Shown piece after piece: positions 1 through 5,655 of a stretch of 5,655 bases of DNA. This stretch comes from a bacterium (GTDB lineage Bacteria; Fidelibacterota; UBA2242). Positions within the stretch are counted from its first letter, which is position 1. Every line of letters starts with the position of its first letter. The notes below the pieces were generated by a model. It searched no databases. It had not been told where the DNA came from and saw only the letters and a list, made by a program, of their open reading frames with translations. The position numbers and the translations under genes were made by a program. The stretch spans positions 1 to 5,655 of the forward strand of contig JAHIOG010000132.1 in assembly GCA_018895675.1 (NCBI GenBank), read 5' to 3'.

Positions 1-97
1 AACCTGCGCGAGTGGATTTGTTGTTATTGCATTTTCCACTACTCCATTACTCTATTATAATCAATTGGAAAAGGACGAAATGCTTTTAAATTTAGCA
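1..97. other. Intergenic tail downstream of the amidase lipoprotein gene
   Basis: No convincing gene lies here. It is the sequence after the TGA stop of the amidase lipoprotein. It contains a degenerate octamer run at 36-59 and, overlapping the stop codon, a weak AT-rich inverted repeat (AATGC at 79-83 against GCAT at 95-98) that is too weak to call a terminator. The segment may be the start of a longer intergenic region cut by the window edge. Confidence 0.5.
36..59. repeat. Degenerate octamer tandem repeat
   Basis: Three consecutive 8-base units read ccactact, ccattact and ctattata. The first two differ at one base and the third is more diverged. It sits about 40 bases beyond the stop of the amidase gene. 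It is short enough to be chance or a remnant of a larger intergenic microsatellite lying outside the window. Confidence 0.3.
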
Positions 98-3000
98 TCA
101 TCTCTGCTTAAAAAATGTCAGCACCGCCTGCATCACTTCGTCCCTTTTTCCCTGATCCGGAATCGTCTCGAAGGGAAATCCAAAAGCGACTACGCTGTAA
201 TCTCCTTTAAAACCGACAGCCGCGCTGGTATTGTTTTCCCTGTATCGGAGAATTGTAACGGCTGTTGTATCTACCGGTTCGATCGCATCCGGCGATTCCA
301 CAGCATACAGACTCGGGTTTAGCTGTGTGTTGAATTCAAACGATTTTCCAAACGGCATAAATAGTGAATCAACAGAATAAATCCCGCCGGTTTTGACCGC
401 ATGGTCAGTCCGCCATTTGTATTTTAAGTTGTTTTGAACAAAGTTGATCGACACCGAATCGTCCTGAACATTAACATAGGGATCCGTTCCGATGTATGCC
501 CCCGAAATAAATATACTGCCGCCGGATTGACAATATGTTTTCAGTGATTCCTGTAATGAAACGGGAAAAACCTTAAACTGTTTCTCCAGAAAAGGTTTGG
601 GACCTTCGGTCAGTTTCTCTTCCCCCATAATAATATCCACAATATCATATTTTACCAGATTCACAGCGCCGTCCATTACGGCTTCATCACTGGAGGATAC
701 AAAACTGTATCCCGCAGATCGGATCGACTTTCCGTGAGTATAAACAAAATCATGGGTGTTTCCCGCAATAACTGTACATTCGCAGTCGGCATGACTGGCG
801 CCGTGTCCCGGTGAATCATCATCCAGCCATGGAGAATCCGCTGAAAGATCATACTGGTCGCCGGTAAATGCCAGTTCATAACCGTCCGCAACACCCTGAT
901 CCCAGAAATTGGCAAAGCCCAGATATTCATCGGTTTCTAATGTTGCCGGAGGCGCAACCCGGTCAAATCCATTAACAATACAGACCGGCTTTTCACTGCT
1001 GTCAAGATAGCAAACCGACAGTATCTCCGATGGGAAACTTTCACCTCCGTCATTAACTGCGGTCACCTTAAAACTGTAAATAACTCCCGGTCGGATATTC
1101 TTCAGTTTAACGTTGTTCCGACTTACTAATTTCCCATTATCAAAATCCTTATCGTCTAATCGAGTATAAAGGATATACTTATCCGCCATAGCGGTAATTT
1201 CCAAAGGATCAATTGTCGGTTTCCAGCGTAACGCTACATTATTACCGTTTACAAGTTCTGCCTGAAAATGGCTTACCGGCAGCGGTTGAACAACATAATC
1301 GGTTTGATATTGGGTTGCCGTAAACCGTAATAAGGCTTTATAAATTGCCCGGCTGGCGTCAAAACGGAAGCGGGGATCGTTCCCGAATTTCATATCCAGA
1401 TAATTATGATGCGATAACAATTCCAGCAGGACCGATGGCACATTGGGTCGCCAGGTTTCACTGTATCCACGATCCCATAGCGCCCGGCGATTCCACAGGG
1501 GATCATACTTTGCCTGAATATCATCAACGATCTGAGTTTGCAGAATGTCGGCGAGATCACGATTCGCCAGACGCGACTGACCGTCGGGGAATTTCAACGT
1601 GCTATCCGCTCCGTCCGTATTATAAATCGAGAGCGTTCCTATCACAATCCCGGTGCGGGTTCTGCCGGCGTCGGTATGAAACGCCAGCGACAGATCAACC
1701 GGTATTCCCAGACCTTTTTCATCACGCTTTTTATTAGGTCCAAAAGGCGCTCCCCTTAAATAATTCACCCACTCTCCGCGGCATTGATAATCATCCTTAT
1801 AATCGACGGAATCGCCATTCAGATTAAAGACCAGCGTGTCGGGCATACCGGCATACTGCAAATAATAGCGGGCGCCTTCGGTGTAGCGGGGGCGTCCGCT
1901 GATCTGACCTTCCCGGGAAATATTGCCCATTCCGCCGCCGAAACGCACGGCGTCGGCTGTGACGATTGATTCCGTCTGCCGGCTCCGGTTTGTTAATACA
2001 ATTTTACCGATATCCGGATTCCTGCCGGCACGGAACTGAAATTTTCCCAGAAATATCCAGGTCCCGCCGCCGATCTGCTGGTTGACCAGAAATTCCGTTT
2101 TTCCACCAAGATGATAAACAGTGTAATGGGCGTCATTGACACTGTTATCCAAAGACTTATAAGCGATGGTTACCGCATAATAGCCATCCTCAGGAATTTC
2201 CGGTATAAACTGTATTTCAGCCGTGGCAGTCGTGTCCGATGCAATATATCGATATGAACCCTGCCGAAAGGGATTAACGCCGGTTTCATAGGGTGGGTTT
2301 CCGATCGCAAATCCCGATGAGTCTGGCGCCGATTGAAATGTGATGCTTGTATCCGATGAGATTTCAAAATAGCTGTCAGACGCGCTTGATGAATCATAAT
2401 CGACAATGACTTCATGAGTCTGAAGATCCCGCTCTCTGGGGATAAACACATTAGCGCCGGCATTTTCCAACATGGGAACCAGGTAGGGAACGGTAAACGA
2501 CATTGGGAACAGGTCTTCAACGGTTTGAAAAACCCGGGCGCGCTGCCACTCCCAGCGCCGCAATTTATTTTCATAATACCAGCCGTGACTGTGCCACAGA
2601 GCGATATTGCGCTGATTGAGTCCTTTCGTCGGCGTCCGGGGTTTGCTGATATTCCGCACAACCGGCAAAGGACGCTCATAATTGACAGGTAGGCGCGATG
2701 TGTCCCAATCTGATTTTTGAGAACGAAAATAATTAGGGACCAACTCTTCAACGGGAAAATTTTTAGAATATATCGTGAGGTCATAATTGCGATAGCGCCA
2801 TCCTAATTGTTTGCGCATGGTTTTATAAACCTTTTTAATATTTTCTGATCGATATGGAATATGTCCCAGAACCTGGTTATAATAAATATGGATCTGCCAA
2901 TCTTGTTTACTTACCCCCACACTATCAACCCGCAACCATCGTGACATCTGAACCGGGGCTCCTTTCCTGATGCATTTCCGGGCAAAAGATTCGGCTTTTT

Positions 3001-3145
3001 TGTGGATTGTTTTTGTCTTTCGATCCATGCCGGAGTAATCGTATCGTGGCTTCTGGACACCAATAAGCGCGCAACCGGAGCAGCACATTAACACCGCCAA
3101 TAAATACGTAACAACCAGCAAATTTTTATATGCAGTTCGTTTCAA
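98..3145 (-). CDS. Secreted lipoprotein, N-acetylmuramoyl-L-alanine amidase-like with golvesin/xanthan-lyase-type insert and fibronectin III domain
   Basis: Predicted to be a cell-wall (peptidoglycan) amidase-like lipoprotein of 1015 residues from the TTG at 3145. Residues 1-25 form a lipoprotein signal: basic MKR start, hydrophobic core and a CSGC lipobox with Cys25 as acylation site (Cys instead of the usual Leu at -3). Residues 180-239 hold the first half of an Amidase_3-like fold, with HSHG at 185-188, Glu210, and GANVFIPRERD matching the family's GAxVxxTRxxD. Residues 245-405 resemble the golvesin/xanthan lyase beta-sandwich. The amidase resumes with SLAFHTDAG (His490) and PSVLLEL (Glu575). 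Predicted zinc ligands are His187, Glu210 and His490, with Glu575 catalytic. Fibronectin III spans about 621-714. Residues 719-1015 look like an alpha/beta domain of unknown role. Each catalytic-type residue is present, so activity is plausible, but substrate is inferred. An in-frame upstream TTG at 3187 would add 14 residues; the later start is preferred because it gives a normal signal peptide. The neighbouring PAP2 gene is over 500 bases upstream, so this is probably a separate transcript. Confidence 0.85.
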   Translation of the reverse strand: MKRTAYKNLLVVTYLLAVLMCCSGCALIGVQKPRYDYSGMDRKTKTIHKKAESFARKCIRKGAPVQMSRWLRVDSVGVSKQDWQIHIYYNQVLGHIPYRSENIKKVYKTMRKQLGWRYRNYDLTIYSKNFPVEELVPNYFRSQKSDWDTSRLPVNYERPLPVVRNISKPRTPTKGLNQRNIALWHSHGWYYENKLRRWEWQRARVFQTVEDLFPMSFTVPYLVPMLENAGANVFIPRERDLQTHEVIVDYDSSSASDSYFEISSDTSITFQSAPDSSGFAIGNPPYETGVNPFRQGSYRYIASDTTATAEIQFIPEIPEDGYYAVTIAYKSLDNSVNDAHYTVYHLGGKTEFLVNQQIGGGTWIFLGKFQFRAGRNPDIGKIVLTNRSRQTESIVTADAVRFGGGMGNISREGQISGRPRYTEGARYYLQYAGMPDTLVFNLNGDSVDYKDDYQCRGEWVNYLRGAPFGPNKKRDEKGLGIPVDLSLAFHTDAGRTRTGIVIGTLSIYNTDGADSTLKFPDGQSRLANRDLADILQTQIVDDIQAKYDPLWNRRALWDRGYSETWRPNVPSVLLELLSHHNYLDMKFGNDPRFRFDASRAIYKALLRFTATQYQTDYVVQPLPVSHFQAELVNGNNVALRWKPTIDPLEITAMADKYILYTRLDDKDFDNGKLVSRNNVKLKNIRPGVIYSFKVTAVNDGGESFPSEILSVCYLDSSEKPVCIVNGFDRVAPPATLETDEYLGFANFWDQGVADGYELAFTGDQYDLSADSPWLDDDSPGHGASHADCECTVIAGNTHDFVYTHGKSIRSAGYSFVSSSDEAVMDGAVNLVKYDIVDIIMGEEKLTEGPKPFLEKQFKVFPVSLQESLKTYCQSGGSIFISGAYIGTDPYVNVQDDSVSINFVQNNLKYKWRTDHAVKTGGIYSVDSLFMPFGKSFEFNTQLNPSLYAVESPDAIEPVDTTAVTILRYRENNTSAAVGFKGDYSVVAFGFPFETIPDQGKRDEVMQAVLTFFKQR

Positions 3146-3202
3146 TCGTTCCTCCTCTGTTCCACAAATTATACTAAATTGCCTCAATGAAACCTCCTCC
3201 CC
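3146..3202 (-). promoter_or_regulatory. Tandem ribosome binding sites for two in-frame TTG starts of the amidase gene
   Basis: On the minus strand, GGGGAGGAGG (3193-3202) lies 5 bases before the TTG at 3185-3187, and AGAGGAGG (3151-3158) lies 5 bases before the TTG at 3143-3145. Both starts are in the same frame, 42 bases apart. The downstream one gives a standard lipoprotein signal peptide; the upstream one adds an acidic 14-residue leader containing EEE in front of the basic n-region. A TATAAT (3168-3173) lies between them, but no good -35 is seen 17 bases upstream. If it is a real -10 box, its transcript could use only the downstream start. Confidence 0.6.
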
Positions 3203-3250
3203 AAGGATTCTACGAACGAGGCAAAAGAAATATCCTATAATTAAAGTTTG

Positions 3251-3289
3251 TAACCTCCCCTTTTTCCTCCGGAAGCTGCCGGGAGGGGA
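3251..3289. repeat. Palindromic GC-rich repeat, copy 1 (REP-like)
   Basis: This element matches 3477-3515 at 37 of 39 positions in the same orientation. It begins TAACCTCCCC, continues through a five-T run and CCTCCGG, and then has an imperfect palindrome around AAGCTG followed by CCGGGAGGGG. The right arm has diverged, so the outer ACCTCCCC/GGGGAGGT pairing seen in copy 2 is incomplete here. It lies about 105 bases upstream of the preferred amidase start. Its nature (REP-like dispersed repeat or part of a MITE) is inferred from structure only. Confidence 0.75.
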
Positions 3290-3476
3290 TCTGAGGAGTG
3301 GTTAACATATTTACAAAATCAAAGAACATCGTTACATAAGACAAAACTTTTAAAAATTGCTATAAATTTATTCATTAATCAAAAGTTAAGATTAAACCTT
3401 TTTAGTATGAAGGGATAAATGAGCTAAAGTTACCCCGAAATTTTAGCGCTGTACCTAATATTATGTCGAGATGATA

Positions 3477-3518
3477 TAACCTCCCCTTTTTCCTCCGGCA
3501 GCTGCCGGAAGGGGAGGT
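3477..3518. repeat. Palindromic GC-rich repeat, copy 2 (REP-like)
   Basis: This is the better-preserved copy. It has outer arms ACCTCCCC (3479-3486) and GGGGAGGT (3511-3518), and an inner perfect 16-base palindrome TCCGGCAGCTGCCGGA (3494-3509). The left arm carries an extra TTTTTCC (3487-3493) against a single A (3510) on the right, so a folded transcript would have an asymmetric internal loop. There is no U-run directly after the stem on either strand, so it is not a classical intrinsic terminator. It lies about 170 bases downstream of the PAP2 stop and could still act as an mRNA 3'-end stabiliser. Confidence 0.8.
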
Positions 3519-3688
3519 CGATTGGAATCTTTATGAAATAAGGCTTTTTCCATCTCAACTTTCCTAAATTACTATTCCAATTGTCAATGTATTTTATCAT
3601 CTTAAAATATAAAATATTGCGCTATAAAGGATTTCCAATTTTGGGGGAACTGCAGATAAATGAGCTGGTGTTTTGTATTTATTCGATA

Positions 3689-4498
3689 TTAAAAGAGAAT
3701 TGTTAAAGACATCGATGCCGGAAATGGATTAAAAGATAGCAATACCGGCAACGTTTTTTTTGAGACGTTTCCCGAAGATTCACTTCTGGATATGCAGTTA
3801 TTTTGATAATGATAAACAAGCGCAGAGACCGTACTGCCAACCAGCCCTCCCGCTATAACATCAGACACAAAGTGCCTGTTATCTATGACCCGCGTATATC
3901 CGACATAAGCGGCAAGAACATGACTGCCGGTCAGGTAAAGCAGTTTCCCGGCTTTATCCACATTCCTATCCCAATGACCTATGTGGTCAAACACGTACAG
4001 GGTACTATACGTCGCCAGCCCAAAAGAAATAGAAGTGTGCCCGGATGGAAAGGACTTATCGGCATCCACGCGATCTGATTCCGGATAATTATCGAAGCTG
4101 GGGCGTTTGCGCCCAGCAATATTTTTCATCACATTTGTCACGAGATAAGTCGCTGACAAAGACTCGACAATTCCTTTGCTGTGTCTGTAATTTGATTCCT
4201 TTAACCAGCCATTGTTATTTGGAATAAAACCGATCCCAAGCGCTGCAACTCCCGCTGCGGCATATAATTTTGAACTGGAAATTGTATTTTCATGAAATGA
4301 GCGGTCTGTTGTTCCCTTCGAAGACGATAAAGAAGTCCATATAGGTATCTTATCAATTTTACGGGCAGTATAGAACACCGCGGCAGTTAAGCCCCATTCA
4401 CCTAACTCAGGCGCCAGTTTCAGAGACTCCCCCGCATTTGCATTTGTAAAAGTGCAAAAACAGATGGTTGCAATTGTCAGAATTAATTTATTAAACAT
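3689..4498 (-). CDS. Phosphatase PAP2 family protein (lipid phosphatase), exported
   Basis: Predicted membrane-linked or periplasmic acid phosphatase of the PAP2 family, which removes phosphate from lipid phosphates such as phosphatidate, undecaprenyl pyrophosphate or lipid A; the true substrate cannot be read from the sequence. The 269-residue product has all three PAP2 signature motifs: K125-x6-R132-P133, PSGHT at 151-155 with His154, and T202-R203-x5-H209-x3-D213 (Thr replaces the usual Ser). His209 is the expected nucleophile and His154 the general acid. Residues 1-22 form a signal peptide with an ANA cleavage site before Gly23. Hydrophobic stretches near 78-92, 115-124, 155-170, 185-200 and 213-229 fit membrane-associated helices. 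The C-terminus (about 250-269) ends in SMSLTILF, an alternating strand-like segment ending in Phe, reminiscent of outer-membrane beta-strand ends. The ATG at 4498 follows a GAGGGAG Shine-Dalgarno (4501-4507). A promoter candidate lies at 4553-4581. The gene is not obviously part of an operon. Confidence 0.93.
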   Translation of the reverse strand: MFNKLILTIATICFCTFTNANAGESLKLAPELGEWGLTAAVFYTARKIDKIPIWTSLSSSKGTTDRSFHENTISSSKLYAAAGVAALGIGFIPNNNGWLKESNYRHSKGIVESLSATYLVTNVMKNIAGRKRPSFDNYPESDRVDADKSFPSGHTSISFGLATYSTLYVFDHIGHWDRNVDKAGKLLYLTGSHVLAAYVGYTRVIDNRHFVSDVIAGGLVGSTVSALVYHYQNNCISRSESSGNVSKKTLPVLLSFNPFPASMSLTILF

Positions 4499-4552
4499 AA
4501 CTCCCTCTCGCTTTTCAGAAACTATATCCTTTTAGATTAACAGACAAGAAGA

Positions 4553-4581
4553 ATTATACAAGCAATCTGGATTTTCAGCAA
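4553..4581 (-). promoter_or_regulatory. Candidate sigma70-type promoter for the PAP2 gene
   Basis: On the minus strand, TTGCTG (4576-4581) and TATAAT (4553-4558) are separated by exactly 17 bases. The -10 is a perfect consensus; the -35 matches three of six (TTG). It would give a 5' leader of about 45 to 50 bases before the ATG at 4498. It lies downstream of the intrinsic terminator of the T9SS gene, as expected for an independent PAP2 transcript. The Bacteroidia-type TAnnTTTG box is not seen. Confidence 0.45.
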
Positions 4582-4621
4582 ACTGTCATAGCCTGATTAT
4601 TAGGGAGGACTTACGGGGACG

Positions 4622-4639
4622 AGTGACCAAAAAGTGACC
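4622..4639. repeat. Paired heptamer AGTGACC, 11-base spacing
   Basis: AGTGACC occurs at 4622-4628 and 4633-4639, one helical turn apart, between the T9SS gene terminator and the PAP2 promoter candidate. The position (roughly 85 bases upstream of the predicted PAP2 transcription start) fits a regulator binding site, but it could equally be a remnant of a transposon end or chance. Confidence 0.3.
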
Positions 4640-4644
4640 GCTCT

Positions 4645-4677
4645 AAAGAAAAAGCCCGATTTTGGGAATCGGGCTTT
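4645..4677 (-). terminator. Intrinsic terminator of the T9SS cargo gene
   Basis: An 11-base perfect stem, AAAGCCCGATT (4651-4661) with AATCGGGCTTT (4667-4677), closes a 5-base loop. On the minus strand it is followed by TTTTTCTTT (4653 down to 4645, partly within the stem), giving a U-rich tail. It starts about 30 bases after the TAG stop at 4708-4710, so it is well placed to end the T9SS gene transcript. The A-rich other side makes it partly bidirectional, but no plus-strand gene ends here. Confidence 0.88.
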
Positions 4678-4707
4678 GATATTCATGTTACCTTTAAATA
4701 CGTGTTA

Positions 4708-5655
4708 CTATTTAACTAAAACCATTTTCCTGGTTGCTATAAAGTAATCTGTCTGTAGTTGGTATATATAAATACCTGCACTTACCTTTCTTCCGTATTT
4801 ATTGGTACTGTCCCAAAAAATTCGTTTATAACCCGATGATTGTTCCAGATCGATTAATGTCTTTACCTCATTCCCTAACAGGTCATATATAATTATTTTA
4901 ACATCAGTTTGTGTAGGTATTCCATAAGATATCACAGTTGTCGGATTAAACGGATTAGGATAATTTTGGGATAATTTATAATTAACCGAAATTTCTTTTT
5001 GCTCGTAAATATCAGTTGTCTCATCAAATCCGGTTATTTTGACATTATCTATTGCAACATTATCACCATCATTCCCCAAATATTGCCATGCTACTTTTAG
5101 ATTAGAATAGCCAGCATATGATGTGATGTCAATATTTTTCTGACGCCACCCCCAAGGATTTCCATCATTTTCAGCCTCCCACAATTCTGTCCAATTATTT
5201 CCGTCATCTATTGATATATGGAGTTTTAGAGTAGCGTTTGCAAGCCATTGTGTACTATATCCAGCATAAAAATCTATATATGCATCGCCATTACTTAATG
5301 CGAAACTTGGACTAACTAACCACTCATTTTGGTCTTCATTCTTCCATGGGCAAATAGCAGAATTAACACTTGTTGGATCAATTTCATTAAAATCATTTTC
5401 AGTAACATTTCCTTGCTTCCAAGTATTTGTAGAATTGAATTGTATAATTGACCATCCATTTGGAGAGAATGGAGTTTCATCAAAATTTTCTTCTAAAATT
5501 ATTTTCTGACTACCTGATGAACCATTTGATGGAACAATTGAAAAGCGCGAACTAATAGTTTCATTATCAGACCAAGAAATTTTTAATAAGCAATTGTTGA
5601 TTGCTTCGTTAGTATCAGGTAGACTCCACAAGTACTGCCCAATTGAAGGATCAGT
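4708..5655 (-). CDS. Secreted protein with choice-of-anchor J-like domain and T9SS type A sorting domain (5'-truncated)
   Basis: The 3' portion of a surface or secreted protein; 315 residues are in the window and the frame stays open to the right edge, so the true start lies outside. A TTG at 5631 is internal, without need to be the start. Visible order: residues 1-45 are the end of an Ig-like beta domain (GQYLWSLPD, then CLLKISWSDNET), resembling the Ser-Thr-rich or KRE9-like repeats often found in such proteins. Residues about 52-210 resemble a choice-of-anchor J (cleaved adhesin/MAM-like) beta-sandwich, with EENFDETPFSPNGW, NEWLVSPSF and DNVKITGF. Residues 225-315 form a T9SS type A sorting tail (QNYPNPFNPTTVISY, then YDLLGNEVKTL, SAGIYIYQL and the ending RKMVLVK). 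The protein is expected to cross the outer membrane by T9SS, with the tail cleaved or anchored. Its catalytic or binding part, if any, lies upstream. The gene is more AT-rich than the amidase gene. It ends with TAG followed by a strong terminator. Confidence 0.9.
   Translation of the reverse strand, partial: TDPSIGQYLWSLPDTNEAINNCLLKISWSDNETISSRFSIVPSNGSSGSQKIILEENFDETPFSPNGWSIIQFNSTNTWKQGNVTENDFNEIDPTSVNSAICPWKNEDQNEWLVSPSFALSNGDAYIDFYAGYSTQWLANATLKLHISIDDGNNWTELWEAENDGNPWGWRQKNIDITSYAGYSNLKVAWQYLGNDGDNVAIDNVKITGFDETTDIYEQKEISVNYKLSQNYPNPFNPTTVISYGIPTQTDVKIIIYDLLGNEVKTLIDLEQSSGYKRIFWDSTNKYGRKVSAGIYIYQLQTDYFIATRKMVLVK

Larger units (their letters stand above)
3188..3688. other. AT-rich intergenic region with two REP-like palindromes
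   Basis: About 500 bases between the PAP2 stop and the upstream TTG of the amidase gene. Apart from the ribosome binding site at 3193-3202 it holds two GC-rich palindromic elements in the same orientation (3251-3289 and 3477-3518) in AT-rich surroundings, and a 12-base exact direct repeat gataaatgagct at 3414-3425 and 3655-3666. I see no convincing gene, no intrinsic terminator for PAP2 and no RNA gene I can recognise. Confidence 0.6.

Noticed and set aside
79..98. Possible terminator for the amidase gene
   Set aside because: The stem is only about 4-5 bases with an AT-rich centre and overlaps the stop codon; it is too weak to support.
65..322. Plus-strand open frame of 85 codons at the left edge
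   Set aside because: It is almost wholly antisense to the end of the amidase gene and its product shows no recognisable domain.
1345..1737. Plus-strand open frame of 130 codons opposite the amidase gene
   Set aside because: It is antisense to the second half of the amidase domain, has no recognisable motif, and arises where the sequence is GC-richer and stops are rarer.
2170..2784. A 204-codon minus-strand open frame inside the amidase gene
   Set aside because: It overlaps well-supported amidase and golvesin-type coding sequence in another frame and shows no recognisable domain.
3251..3518. CRISPR array
   Set aside because: There are only two repeat units, the unit is itself a long palindrome, the spacer is about 190 bases, and no cas gene is present.
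3477..3518. Palindrome copy 2 as a rho-independent terminator for PAP2
   Set aside because: No U-run directly follows the stem on the minus strand; the T-run lies inside one arm. A role in 3'-end stability remains possible.
3461..3553. A 30-codon minus-strand reading frame starting ATGGAAAAAGCC and running through palindrome copy 2
   Set aside because: Most of its length is the palindromic repeat, it has only a weak ribosome binding site, and its composition (PPLPAAAGGKRGG) reflects the repeat rather than a protein.
5629..5631. TTG at 5631 as the true start of the T9SS gene
   Set aside because: The frame remains open to the window edge and the upstream residues (TDPSIGQY) continue the same Ig-like domain, so the gene starts outside the window.

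Overview
The window carries three protein genes, all on the minus strand, in the order (right to left, the direction of transcription): the 3' part of a secreted surface protein with a type IX secretion (T9SS) sorting tail (4708-5655, running off the right edge), a periplasmic PAP2-family phosphatase (3689-4498), and a large lipoprotein with a split N-acetylmuramoyl-L-alanine amidase domain, a golvesin/xanthan-lyase-type insert and a fibronectin III domain (98-3145). No tRNA, rRNA, CRISPR array or transposase gene is visible.

The organism is most likely a member of the FCB superphylum. The T9SS tail contains the QNYPNPFNPTT motif, and the amidase/golvesin lipoprotein architecture is one I associate with Bacteroidota-like lineages. 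However, the lipoprotein and PAP2 genes have strong purine-rich Shine-Dalgarno sequences, and TATAAT boxes lie upstream of them. Bacteroidia usually lack these signals. Together with the NPFNP-type tail, this points to a deeper FCB lineage such as Ignavibacteria, Calditrichota, KSB1 or Marinimicrobia; this is inference, not proof. The T9SS gene looks clearly more AT-rich than the centre of the amidase gene.

Region by region: 1-97 is a short tail downstream of the lipoprotein gene with a small degenerate octamer repeat. 98-3145 is the amidase lipoprotein, with two in-frame TTG starts each preceded by its own strong Shine-Dalgarno. 3188-3688 is an AT-rich intergenic stretch of about 500 bases with two nearly identical GC-rich palindromic elements in the same orientation (REP-like). 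3689-4498 is the PAP2 phosphatase. 4499-4707 holds a plausible sigma70-type promoter for PAP2, a helically phased heptamer repeat, and a strong intrinsic terminator for the T9SS gene. 4708-5655 is the T9SS cargo gene.

The three genes look like separate transcription units rather than one operon, because of the terminator, the promoter and the long gaps. All three products are exported: one to the periplasm or inner membrane, one as a lipoprotein, and one across the outer membrane by T9SS. The lipoprotein (peptidoglycan) and PAP2 (lipid phosphates, possibly undecaprenyl pyrophosphate) could both touch envelope metabolism, but the sequence shows no direct functional link. I do not see a clearly new defence or mobile system. 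The best leads are the palindromic repeat family and the dual-start, split-amidase lipoprotein.
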